DNA of 15,058 bases from an uncultured Selenomonadales bacterium (GTDB lineage: Bacteria > Bacillota > Negativicutes > Selenomonadales > Selenomonadaceae): assembly GCA_947165405.1 (NCBI GenBank), contig CAMVAG010000024.1:1-15058 (forward strand), read 5' to 3'. The notes under the pieces are model-generated. The model made no database searches and had not been told where the DNA came from. It was given only the letters and a program-made list of their open reading frames with translations. Position 1 is the stretch's first letter. The number at the start of each line of letters is the position of its first letter. The translations under genes and the position numbers were made by a program. Shown here in pieces: positions 6,219 through 13,428 of the stretch.

Positions 6219-7130
6219 ATGAAAAAAATTTTTATTTTGCTGTTTGCGCTCCTCACTGCGATAAATTTTTCCGCTTGCGGCAACGATAAGCCCGCTCAAA
6301 ACAATAAAATTAAAGTCGTCGCCACGATTTTCCCGATTTACGATTGGACACGCGAAATTATCGGCGATAATCAAAATTTTGAATTGACTTTGCTCATGGA
6401 TAGCGGCGTTGACCTGCACAGTTTCCAACCTTCCGCGCAAGATATGATGAAAATTTCCGATTGCGACGTTTTTATTTATGTCGGCGGCGAGTCTGATGAA
6501 TGGGTTGACGACGCCTTGAAAAATTCCAAAAATAAAAATAAGGTCGTCGTAAATCTTATGGACGCGCTTGGAAATAAAATTCTGCAAGAAAATCATGACG
6601 GACATATAGAAAATGATGAGCACATTTGGTTATCGCTCAAAAATGCGCAAATTTTGTGCGACGCGATAGAAAATTCACTTGAAAAAGCCGCGCCCGATGA
6701 TAATTCCGACTTAAAAAAGAATCTTGACGCTTATAAATCAGAATTAGCCGCGCTTGATAAAAAATATTCGGAAATAATCGCCGCTTCGCATGGAAAAATT
6801 CTTTTGTTCGGCGACAGATTTCCTTTCCGATATTTGACTGACGATTACGGCTTGAAATATTTCGCGGCGTTCGCGGGTTGTTCTGCCGAAAGTGAAGCGA
6901 GTTTCCAAACGATTAAATTTTTGGCGGAAAAAGTCGACGAATTCAATTTGCCGTGCGTTATGACGATTGAGGGCACAAATCATAAGATTGCCGAGACGAT
7001 TATCGCCAATACTGCGCAGAAAAATCAAAAAATCTTGATTCTGAACTCAATGCAAAGCAAAATTGACAGCGAAACTTATTTATCGATAATGGAAAAGAAT
7101 TTATCTGTATTAAAAGAGGCGTTGAAATGA
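6219..7130 (+). CDS. znuA: Zinc/manganese ABC transporter substrate-binding lipoprotein (ZnuA-like)
   Basis: This 303-residue lipoprotein of the cluster A-I metal-binding family captures zinc (or manganese) outside the membrane and delivers it to ZnuB. A signal peptide ends in the lipobox FSAC with Cys20. The family core begins IKVVATIFPIYDW (31-43). Metal-ligand positions are His67 (DLHSFQP), His135 (DEHIW) and an acidic residue at Glu251 (TIEGTNHKIAETI). The usual third His is replaced: the segment reads FGDRFPFRYLTDDYGL, placing Asp199 at that site. The long His-rich loop of typical ZnuA is reduced to ENHDGH (125-130). The ATG at 6219 follows CGGAGG; an upstream GTG at 6189 lacks a ribosome binding site. 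The gene overlaps znuC by 4 bases (ATGA). Zinc is favoured over manganese, but specificity is not proven. Confidence 0.9.
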   Translation: MKKIFILLFALLTAINFSACGNDKPAQNNKIKVVATIFPIYDWTREIIGDNQNFELTLLMDSGVDLHSFQPSAQDMMKISDCDVFIYVGGESDEWVDDALKNSKNKNKVVVNLMDALGNKILQENHDGHIENDEHIWLSLKNAQILCDAIENSLEKAAPDDNSDLKKNLDAYKSELAALDKKYSEIIAASHGKILLFGDRFPFRYLTDDYGLKYFAAFAGCSAESEASFQTIKFLAEKVDEFNLPCVMTIEGTNHKIAETIIANTAQKNQKILILNSMQSKIDSETYLSIMEKNLSVLKEALK

Positions 7131-7786
7131 ATTTAATTTCGTGCGAAAACATTTCTTTGGGCTACGGAGCGCAAATTGTCGTTGAAAATTTAAGTTTTAC
7201 GGTCGACGCGGGCGATTATTTGTGCATTGTCGGTGAAAACGGCGCGGGCAAGTCGACGCTGATAAAAACTCTGCTGAACTTGCAAAAACCTTTGCGCGGC
7301 AAGATTTTTCTAAAAAATATTTCGTCAGGAGACATCGGCTATCTTCCTCAACAAACGCAAATTCAAAAAGATTTTCCGGCATCCGTCGAGGAAATAATTT
7401 TGTCGGGGTGCTTGGCAAGAAAAAAATTTTTGCCGTTTTACTCGTCCGAAGACAAAAAAACAGCCGCGCAGAACATGGAACGGCTTAAAATTTCCGCTTT
7501 GGCTAAAAAATGTTTCCGAGAATTGAGCGGCGGACAACAACAGCGCGTTTTATTGGCGCGAGCACTCTGCGCGGCGAAAAAAATTTTACTTTTGGACGAA
7601 CCGACAGCTGCCCTTGACCCGAAAGCCGCCGAAGATTTTTATAAAATCATTTACGAATTAAATTTGAGCGGCATGACGATAATTATGATTTCGCATGACG
7701 TGAATGAGGCGATTAAATACACAACTCACGTCCTTAAACTCGGAAAAAATATATTTTTTGGCAAAAAAGAGGCTTATAATGCTTGA
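7127..7786 (+). CDS. znuC: Zinc/manganese ABC transporter ATPase (ZnuC-like)
   Basis: This 219-residue cytoplasmic ATPase powers the importer formed with ZnuB. All ABC signatures are intact: Walker A GENGAGKST (36-44), Q-loop LPQQTQ (73-78), signature LSGGQQQR (133-140), Walker B ILLLDEPTAALD (153-164) and switch His190 (MISHD). The length is typical of MntA/ZnuC-class ATPases, without the C-terminal extension found in some ZnuC proteins. The start overlaps the znuA stop by 4 bases, and the end overlaps znuB by 8 bases, so the three genes are almost certainly translated as a unit. The choice between zinc and manganese rests on ZnuA and operon context. Confidence 0.93.
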   Translation: MNLISCENISLGYGAQIVVENLSFTVDAGDYLCIVGENGAGKSTLIKTLLNLQKPLRGKIFLKNISSGDIGYLPQQTQIQKDFPASVEEIILSGCLARKKFLPFYSSEDKKTAAQNMERLKISALAKKCFRELSGGQQQRVLLARALCAAKKILLLDEPTAALDPKAAEDFYKIIYELNLSGMTIIMISHDVNEAIKYTTHVLKLGKNIFFGKKEAYNA

Positions 7787-8618
7787 AACATTGGAACTTT
7801 ATTTGGAATATCCGTTCGTGATAAATGCTTTAATAGTCGGCGTTTTAATCGCGCTTTGCTCGTCGCTTTTGGGCGTGACTTTGGTTTTAAAAAGATTTTC
7901 TTTTATCGGAGACGGGCTTGCGCATGTGGCATTCGGAGCTTTATCGGTTGCAACGGTCTTAAATTTCGCGAATAAAATGCTTTTAACATTGCCGATAACA
8001 ATAATTTGCGCGATTTTAATTCTTCGCGGCGGACAAAAAGTAAAAATAAAAGGCGACGCGGTAATTGCAATGATTTCGGTCGGATCTCTGGCGTTCGGAT
8101 ACTTAATCATGAATATTTTCGCGTCATCAACGAATTTATCCGGCGATGTATGCAGTGTTTTATTCGGCTCGACATCAATTTTGACTTTGACGGAGCAGGA
8201 AGTTTTTTTGAGCATAATTTTATCGATTTTAATGGTTGCGGCGTTCATTTTGTTTTATCACAAGATTTTTGCCGTGACATTTGACGAAGATTTTGCGCGG
8301 GCGGCAGGATTAAACGTCGACTTTTACAACTTGATAATTTCGGTGGTTATCGCGATAATAATCGTGCTTTCGATGAATTTGGTCGGCTCATTGCTGATTT
8401 CGGCGTTTATAATTTTCCCCGCGCTGTCGGCTATGAAACTTTTTAAAAATTTTTTGTCGGTGACAATTTTCTCGGTTATCTTGTCGGTAACGTGCGCATT
8501 TATCGGGATAATCGCGTCGATTTTGGCAGGAACTCCCGTAGGTTCGACGATTGTGGCGGTAGACGCGCTGTCATTTGGAATTTGCCTTGCGATTAACGAA
8601 TTCGGAGGTGCGTCATGA
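7779..8618 (+). CDS. znuB: Zinc/manganese ABC transporter permease (ZnuB-like)
   Basis: This 279-residue integral membrane protein of the ABC-3 permease family forms the channel of the metal importer. About eight hydrophobic segments are visible, including about 17-37, 60-75, 85-110, 145-165 and 185-265. Family marks include LVLKRFSFIGDGLAHVAFGA near the N terminus, the DEDFARAAGLNV loop that contacts the ATPase, and NLVGSLLISAFIIFPALSA. The ATG at 7779 has AAGAGG just upstream and overlaps the end of znuC by 8 bases. The 3' end overlaps the next lipoprotein gene by 4 bases (ATGA), which ties that unknown protein to the transporter by tight translational coupling. Confidence 0.93.
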   Translation: MLETLELYLEYPFVINALIVGVLIALCSSLLGVTLVLKRFSFIGDGLAHVAFGALSVATVLNFANKMLLTLPITIICAILILRGGQKVKIKGDAVIAMISVGSLAFGYLIMNIFASSTNLSGDVCSVLFGSTSILTLTEQEVFLSIILSILMVAAFILFYHKIFAVTFDEDFARAAGLNVDFYNLIISVVIAIIIVLSMNLVGSLLISAFIIFPALSAMKLFKNFLSVTIFSVILSVTCAFIGIIASILAGTPVGSTIVAVDALSFGICLAINEFGGAS

Positions 8619-9043
8619 GAAATTTTTTAGCGTTTTTCGTGATTATGTCGATTATTTTTTGCGGTTGCGGCGAAGAAAATAATTCTGCGTCCGAAAAAAT
8701 TTTGCAAGCCGAAAAAATCGACGTTGACTTGACGAAATTAAGCACAACTATGGCGTATTCGGCGGTCTTCGACATCGTGGAAAACCCTGCGGAATATCGC
8801 GGCAAAATCATAAAAATTCGCGGGACTTACGCCAAATTTCACGACCCGGCGAAAAACGAATATCATCACGCCTGCATTATAATGGACGAGACCGCCTGTT
8901 GTATGCAGGGCATGGAATTTGAGCTTTCAGACGGAAAATATCCGCCGAAAGAGAGAGAAATTACTTTAATCGGCAAATTCGACACGTACACGATACAAAA
9001 AATCGACAATCCGATTTTGCGCGACGCACGGCTTGTCGAATGA
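8615..9043 (+). CDS. Putative lipoprotein with conserved Cys-Cys motif, paralogue A
   Basis: This 142-residue protein has no named family that I can assign. A hydrophobic N terminus ends in IIFCGCG, a likely lipobox with lipidated Cys18 (Cys16 is an alternative). A compact domain follows (about 36-142): DVDLTKLSTTMAYSAVFDI, then NPAEYRGKIIKIRGTY, HHACIIMD (His84-His85, Cys87), ACCMQGMEFEL (Cys95-Cys96) and EITLIGKFDTY. The NP..Y.GK...I.G / C..CC / I.L.G.F layout resembles the OB-fold C-terminal half of DUF1980/TIGR03943 (YcgQ-like) proteins, some of which are linked to zinc. That is a by-eye comparison. The gene is coupled to znuB by an ATGA overlap, and its paralogue follows after 15 bases. 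A zinc-handling extracytoplasmic role is inferred from location and the Cys/His residues. Confidence 0.8.
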   Translation: MRNFLAFFVIMSIIFCGCGEENNSASEKILQAEKIDVDLTKLSTTMAYSAVFDIVENPAEYRGKIIKIRGTYAKFHDPAKNEYHHACIIMDETACCMQGMEFELSDGKYPPKEREITLIGKFDTYTIQKIDNPILRDARLVE

Positions 9044-9058
9044 CGGGAGGTGATTGAC

Positions 9059-9460
9059 ATGAAAAAATTTTTCGCGGCGATTTTTATTTTTACGTTGATT
9101 ATGAGTCAAAATTTGGCAAAATGCGCCGCCGTCGACATTGATTTGACAAAAATGAGCTCGACGATGGTTTATTCGACGGTTTTTAATATGGTGAACAGTC
9201 CGACGAAATTTATCGGCAAAACGATGCGAATGCGCGGCGAATACACGACCTATCACATATCGGTTGACGACCCGACGCAGATAATTCACGCGTGCATTGT
9301 TCGAGACGCGGCGGGCTGTTGCTCTCAAGGGCTGGAATTTATTTTGACCGACAAAAAATATCCGACGGGCGCGGACGAGATAACCGTTGTGGGGACAATC
9401 GCCGTTCAAAAAATTTTCGGGAAGGCAGTTTGTTATTTAAAAGATTCGCGGCTTGAATAA
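9059..9460 (+). CDS. Putative exported protein with conserved Cys-Cys motif, paralogue B
   Basis: This 133-residue protein is a tandem paralogue of the gene just upstream; roughly four in ten residues match across the shared domain by eye. It has a signal peptide (about 1-24) with no clear lipobox, so it may be secreted or periplasmic, unlike paralogue A. Shared blocks are DIDLTKMSSTMVYSTVF (26-42), FIGKTMRMRGEY (51-62), HACIVRD (His77, Cys79), GCCSQGLEFIL (Cys87-Cys88) and EITVVG. It adds Cys125 near the C terminus. The ATG at 9059 lies 8 bases after GGGAGG (9045-9050); an in-frame GTG at 9050 overlaps that site and is rejected. It is the last gene of the operon and is followed by a strong terminator. 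Its role is unknown, and extracytoplasmic metal handling is inferred. Confidence 0.8.
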   Translation: MKKFFAAIFIFTLIMSQNLAKCAAVDIDLTKMSSTMVYSTVFNMVNSPTKFIGKTMRMRGEYTTYHISVDDPTQIIHACIVRDAAGCCSQGLEFILTDKKYPTGADEITVVGTIAVQKIFGKAVCYLKDSRLE

Positions 9461-9468
9461 ATAAAAAA

Positions 9469-9510
9469 CCTCCGCAGAGAGTTTAAAAGCTCAAAGCGGA
9501 GGAATTTTTT
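9469..9510. terminator. Bidirectional intrinsic terminator
   Basis: CCTCCGC (9469-9475) pairs with GCGGAGG (9496-9502) around a 20-base loop that can form a small inner stem. A T-run follows on the plus strand (9505-9511), and an A-run precedes the stem (9463-9468), giving a T-run on the minus strand. It serves the convergent metal operon (plus, stop at 9460) and acyl-CoA synthetase (minus, stop at 9513). Confidence 0.88.
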
Positions 9511-9512
9511 TA

Positions 9513-11150
9513 TCAGCTGCGATTTTCCAAAGCAACAAGTTTATCCGCGCCGTATCTTTTGCGCAAGGCGGGCTTTTCAATTTTTCCCGTAGCGTTTCGA
9601 GGCACGTCGGCGAAGATAATTTTCTTCGGGCGTTTGTAGCGCGGCAAGTCGAGGCAAAAATTATTAATCTCCTCTTCGGTGCAAGTGACGTTCGGTTGAA
9701 GTTCGATAATCGCGGCAGAAATTTCTCCGAGCCGACGGTCAGGCAAGCCGATAACCGCCACGTCTTTTATCTTGTCGAATTTGTGCAGGAAGTCTTCGAT
9801 TTGAACGGGATAAATATTTTCGCCGCCCATGACAATAACATCTTTCTTGCGGTCGACGAGGAAATAAAAGCCTTCTTCATCTTGCATAGCCATATCGCCC
9901 GTCAAAAGCCAGCCGTCCTTCAAAACTTCGGCGGTCGCCTTCGGGTCGTTGTAGTAGCAAGTCATGACGCCGGGACCTCTTACGCAAAGTTCGCCGACGC
10001 TGCCGCGAAAAACTCTTTGACCGTCCTCGTCGATGATTTTGCATTCCCAACGATAGCCGGGCACGCCGATTGCTCCGACCTTTGAAATATTTTCCAAGCC
10101 GAGATGAACGCAGCCGGGTCCCGTCGATTCACTCAAGCCGTAATTCGTGTCGTAGTCGTGATTCGGGAAATATTTTTTCCAGCGGCGAATCAAACTGGGC
10201 GGAACGGGTTGCGCGCCGATATGCATGAGACGCCATTGGTCGAGCTTGTAATCCTCAAGCTTGATGTCGCCTCTGTCCAGCGCGTCAACAATATCCTGCG
10301 CCCAAGGAACCAAAAGCCAAACGATTGTGCATTGCTCCTTCGAGACCGCGTCCAAAATTATTTCGGGCTTCGTGCCTTTGAGCAGGACGGCTTTTGAACC
10401 TGCAACCAGACTTCCCATCCAATGAAACTTCGCGCCCGTGTGATAGAGCGGCGGTATGCAAAGAAAATTATCTTTACGATTAGTCAAATGATGTTTTTGC
10501 TCCATCTGCGCGGCTTGAGTCAAAGACTTGTGCTTGTGAAGAATCGCCTTCGGAAAACCGGTCGTGCCCGACGAAAAATAAATCGCTCCGAAATCGTCTT
10601 CGCTTATCCCGCCGACCATAGGCTTGAGGCTTGAGCAATTGTCAATCATGATGTGATAGCTTTCCGCGAAACTGGGGCAGTTATCGCCGACGTAGATAAG
10701 CAAGCGACCTTTTGAAAGGCGTTCGGCATTTTGTTCAATGCGCCCGATAAATTCGGGTCCGAAAATTATCACGTCGACCTCGGCAAGTTCCGCGCAGTAA
10801 AGAATTTCGGCAGCGTCGTAGCGAAAATTAAACGGCACGGCAATCGCGCCCGCCTTGAGCACGCCGAAATAAATCGGCAACCATTCGAGGCAGTTGTACA
10901 TGATGATTGCGACCTTGTCACCTTTGCGAACGCCGCGTTCAATCAAAAGATTCGCGCAACGATTCGCCTTCTCGTCGAAAACGCGCCAAGTTATCTCACG
11001 ACGATACGGCGCAAAAGTATTCGACTCAATCAAGCTGAATTCTTTCCAACTCATGCGGCGACCGTCGGCAACGGCGGGATTTAATTCCACGAGCGCAACC
11101 TCGTCACCGTAAAGCGCGGCATTGCGCTCCAAATATTCCATTACGGGCAT
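9513..11150 (-). CDS. Acyl-CoA synthetase (AMP-forming, class I adenylate-forming enzyme)
   Basis: This 545-residue enzyme of the ANL superfamily is predicted to activate a carboxylic acid, probably a fatty or aromatic acid, through an acyl-AMP to the CoA thioester. Visible core motifs are the P-loop SSGTTGFPK (193-201), YGLSESTGPG (337-346), GELCVRGPGVMTCYYNDP (386-403), TGD (417-419) with Asp419, the hinge region DRKKDVIVMGGENIYP (433-448) and the C-terminal catalytic Lys523 in RNATGKIEK. The length is normal. The N-terminal region (about 28-53) has a polar stretch before TWRVFDEKANRCAN that is longer than in many relatives. The ATG at 11150 follows AAGGAG at about 11 bases; an upstream TTG at 11183 has no such site. 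The gene has its own promoter and a terminator just past the stop. The exact substrate cannot be assigned. Confidence 0.9.
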   Translation of the reverse strand: MPVMEYLERNAALYGDEVALVELNPAVADGRRMSWKEFSLIESNTFAPYRREITWRVFDEKANRCANLLIERGVRKGDKVAIIMYNCLEWLPIYFGVLKAGAIAVPFNFRYDAAEILYCAELAEVDVIIFGPEFIGRIEQNAERLSKGRLLIYVGDNCPSFAESYHIMIDNCSSLKPMVGGISEDDFGAIYFSSGTTGFPKAILHKHKSLTQAAQMEQKHHLTNRKDNFLCIPPLYHTGAKFHWMGSLVAGSKAVLLKGTKPEIILDAVSKEQCTIVWLLVPWAQDIVDALDRGDIKLEDYKLDQWRLMHIGAQPVPPSLIRRWKKYFPNHDYDTNYGLSESTGPGCVHLGLENISKVGAIGVPGYRWECKIIDEDGQRVFRGSVGELCVRGPGVMTCYYNDPKATAEVLKDGWLLTGDMAMQDEEGFYFLVDRKKDVIVMGGENIYPVQIEDFLHKFDKIKDVAVIGLPDRRLGEISAAIIELQPNVTCTEEEINNFCLDLPRYKRPKKIIFADVPRNATGKIEKPALRKRYGADKLVALENRS

Positions 11151-11190
11151 AAAATTTTTTTCTCCTTTGCCATAAAATTTCAACGCGCCT

Positions 11191-11219
11191 ATTCTACACC
11201 TTCAACGAAAATTTTCCAA
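11191..11219 (-). promoter_or_regulatory. Putative acyl-CoA synthetase promoter
   Basis: On the minus strand, TTGGAA (11219-11214) and TAGAAT (11196-11191) are 17 bases apart. The discriminator AGGCGCG and a following AAATTTT tract resemble the other promoters in this window. The -35 lies in the 3' end of the flavodoxin fusion gene, so the synthetase can be transcribed on its own. Confidence 0.6.
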
Positions 11220-12263
11220 ACTTTTAAGCCGCTCAAAAATAATTTTCCTCGCCGAAGGAATATCGCTTGAGTAAATTTCAAGCGGCTCGGAAATTTCAGC
11301 GCGGGTAAAATTTTTCAGCGCGTCGATACTTTCGCCGAAACCGCCGCCGCCGTGAGTCACAATCGGAAAAATTTTTTTGTCGGTCAAGTCACAACTGCGC
11401 AAAAAATTTTCGACGGGCTTGGGCAACGTGCTCCACCACAACGGATAAATCAAAATGATTTTATCGAAGCTTTCAACGTCGGGCAAATTTTTCAGCGCGG
11501 GAAGTTCGCCGCTTGAAAATTCTTCTTTGGCAACTTGAACGGTCGCTCCGTAATCGGCGGGATAAATTTTTTCGGTTTGAATTTCAAAAATTTCTCCGCC
11601 CGCCACACTTTGAACGAGTTCGGCAATCATCTGCGCGTTGCCGATTTTTTCTTTGCCGTCAAGCATGAGCGAGGCTCCCGAAACCGCATCGACTTCCGCA
11701 GGAAAATTCGTGTTGCCGACGCGACTGAAGTAGACGATTAAAATTTTTCCGACGTTCAATTTTTCGCCGCGAAGAATTTCGGCGCGATTGACTTCGACTT
11801 TGTGAAACCAGCGGTCGAGATAAGGCAAGCCGAAAATCGCACCGACTGCCAAGACGAACGCCGTAATCGACGCCGCGTAAAAAATTTTCCCTTTGACGTA
11901 GCGGGCGGCGTGAATCAATATGTGCACGAACAATGCAATCGTCGAGGCAATCGCCGCGCCCAAATGTATCGACCGCCAATTCATTTCCGGTGCAGAAAAA
12001 AATTCAGCCAAAGCCGCGCCCGATATTGCCAAAGTCACGACGCTTGCCGCGAATAAAATTATCGTCGCGTGATTGACGAGCCGCCGCCGATTAAATTTCC
12101 CGCGCAGAAAATTTTTGTAGAAGCCGCGATTCAAAACGTTGTGAGCGATGACTCCGATGAGGAAAATTATTCCCGCCGCCTCGTGAATCTGCGCGCTCAT
12201 GAAGTTACTTGACAAGCCGACGAAAAACAAAATCAGCAACGCCGAATCCAAAATTTTTTTCAC
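11202..12263 (-). CDS. Membrane cytochrome-like domain fused to flavodoxin
   Basis: This 353-residue protein has two parts. The N-terminal half has about five membrane helices (about 4-22, 26-45, 66-89, 99-120, 127-148) with His27, His41, His65, His100, His114 and His118. The HEAAGIIFLIGVIAHNVLN segment resembles DUF4405-type membrane domains, where such His pairs may hold heme b. The C-terminal half (172-353) is a flavodoxin-like FMN domain: ILIVYFSRVGNTN (174-186), the long EIQTEKIYPADY loop, YPLWWSTLPKPVENFL (273-288) and THGGGGFGES (303-312). An insertion reads VDAVSGASLM (191-200). Quinone- or heme-linked electron transfer to flavin is inferred. The GTG at 12263 follows GAGGTG; longer upstream starts run back to the previous gene's terminator and lack a binding site. 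It lies downstream of the solute-binding lipoprotein but behind that gene's terminator. Confidence 0.8.
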   Translation of the reverse strand: MKKILDSALLILFFVGLSSNFMSAQIHEAAGIIFLIGVIAHNVLNRGFYKNFLRGKFNRRRLVNHATIILFAASVVTLAISGAALAEFFSAPEMNWRSIHLGAAIASTIALFVHILIHAARYVKGKIFYAASITAFVLAVGAIFGLPYLDRWFHKVEVNRAEILRGEKLNVGKILIVYFSRVGNTNFPAEVDAVSGASLMLDGKEKIGNAQMIAELVQSVAGGEIFEIQTEKIYPADYGATVQVAKEEFSSGELPALKNLPDVESFDKIILIYPLWWSTLPKPVENFLRSCDLTDKKIFPIVTHGGGGFGESIDALKNFTRAEISEPLEIYSSDIPSARKIIFERLKSLENFR

Positions 12264-12289
12264 ACAAATCACCTCGACTTTATGATAAC

Positions 12290-12316
12290 AAAAAATCCTC
12301 CGAGTTGCCTCGAAGG
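12290..12316 (-). terminator. Intrinsic terminator of the solute-binding protein gene
   Basis: On the minus strand, CCTTCGAG and CTCGGAGG form an 8-base stem (one G-T pair) closed by a GCAA tetraloop (12316-12297) and followed by ATTTTTTG. It lies about 35 bases after the stop codon of the solute-binding protein gene and 27 bases before the flavodoxin-fusion start. Confidence 0.88.
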
Positions 12317-12350
12317 AAAAATTTTTACGATAAGATCTTGCGAACGTCAA

Positions 12351-13220
12351 TTACTTTTTCAAAGCCAAACCGACGCGGCTGTCCATCATGTAGGGAACCG
12401 AGATTGCAACGCCTTTCATGCTGTCAAGCGGATAGGGCAAAGCCTTTCCGTCTTGGCCGTAGGTGCCGATAACCCAAAAGAGAGCGTCGACTTGACCGGA
12501 AGAAAGTGCCGCGCCGCGAGCGTCAGACGAAATGGAAACAAGTTCGAAGTTTTTGTTAATGCGTTTGCTCAATTCGGAAAGGAAAGCGACATTGAAGCCG
12601 GCAGGCGTTCCGTCAGCGAGGATGCAGTCCATGCCCGGCATATCACCCGTCACGGCAACTTTGATTGTGTCCGCGCCGTCGATTTTTGCAATTTCAACGG
12701 GAGCGGGGTCACCTTTCAGATTTGTAATGTTGTCTTCGATGAGTTTTTTAAGCGTGCCGTCTTCTCTCATGGCATTGATAGCTTTGTTAATCTCTTCGAT
12801 TGTCGCCGCGTTCTTTTCTTCCACAGCCATTGAGTAGCCCAGAATCGGTTTCAAGTTGTAGTCGATAATTTGAACGTCATCGTTGCGGGCGGCAATGTAA
12901 TCGGCAACTCTTTTGCTTACTGCGAAACGGTCGATTTGTTTTGCTTTGAGTGCTGCCAACATTGAATTGAGATCGTTGAAGAAAACGACCGTGTGCGGAA
13001 CTTTGTATTCGGCGGGCTGACCTTCAACTTCGGCGATACTCTTCGTCCAAGTCTTGTAACCTTCTTCGTCCAAACCGATTGGCATAAGTGCACCGACTTT
13101 GTCGCTCGTTTCTTGAGCGGCTTCCTGCTTGGGCTGTTCGGCAGGCTTGTTATCGCCGCCGCAACCCGCGCATGTCACCAAAAGAATGACTGCCAAAAAA
13201 ATTCCCAATAACTTTCTCAT
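12351..13220 (-). CDS. Solute-binding lipoprotein (SBP family 3-like), lobes apparently in permuted order
   Basis: This 289-residue protein has a signal peptide and lipobox ending at Cys20 (TCAGC), then a charged linker and a two-lobe fold resembling amino-acid-type (SBP_bac_3) binding proteins. The first half (about 75-167) looks like the normal second lobe: VVFFNDLNSMLAALKAKQIDRF, VADYIAARNDDVQIID and the closing EINKAINAMREDGTLKKLIED helix. The second half (about 185-250) looks like the normal first lobe: DTIKVAVTGDMPG, LADGTPAGFNVAFLSELSKRI and RGAALSSGQVDALFWV. It ends PYMMDSRVGLALKK. No permease or ATPase gene is adjacent, so it may serve a distant transporter or a sensor. The ATG at 13220 follows AGGAGG; the frame stays open upstream through the palindrome to 13403, but that part is a leader by promoter position. 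The ligand is unknown. Confidence 0.82.
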   Translation of the reverse strand: MRKLLGIFLAVILLVTCAGCGGDNKPAEQPKQEAAQETSDKVGALMPIGLDEEGYKTWTKSIAEVEGQPAEYKVPHTVVFFNDLNSMLAALKAKQIDRFAVSKRVADYIAARNDDVQIIDYNLKPILGYSMAVEEKNAATIEEINKAINAMREDGTLKKLIEDNITNLKGDPAPVEIAKIDGADTIKVAVTGDMPGMDCILADGTPAGFNVAFLSELSKRINKNFELVSISSDARGAALSSGQVDALFWVIGTYGQDGKALPYPLDSMKGVAISVPYMMDSRVGLALKK

Positions 13221-13248
13221 GGCGAACCTCCTTTGAAAAATTTTTTTT

Positions 13249-13426
13249 GCTCGCCGGAGCATGTTGGCAACCTCGAAAATATCATGTGACGAGGAATTTT
13301 TTCGACTGACGAGGCGTAAGCGCGAAGGCGTACTGCGGTACGTCGAGCGCGAAACAACAAAGTCAGGCGGAAAAAGAACCGTCACCTGTTCAGAGTTTTT
13401 CAACAGCCCCTAAGGAGCCGGCAAGC
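13249..13426. repeat. 178-bp imperfect palindrome in the solute-binding-protein leader
   Basis: The two halves of 13249-13426 are imperfect reverse complements centred on TGCG (13334-13337). Paired blocks from the outside in: GCTCGCCGG with CCGGCAAGC, TGTTG (13262-13266) with CAACA (13401-13405), GTGAC (13286-13290) with GTCAC (13381-13385), CTGAC (13306-13310) with GTCAG (13361-13365), CGCG (13321-13324) with CGCG (13348-13351), and CGTAC (13329-13333) with GTACG (13338-13342). It lies between a good promoter (13429-13457) and the ribosome binding site of the lipoprotein gene, so it would be transcribed as a long hairpin leader. It has no transposase and may be a MITE-like element or a structured regulator. 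Confidence 0.8.
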
Positions 13427-13428
13427 AC

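Noticed and set aside
13221..13403. Upstream extension of the solute-binding lipoprotein
   Set aside because: The frame is open, but it would bury the signal peptide, it crosses the palindrome, and the AGGAGG site marks the ATG at 13220.
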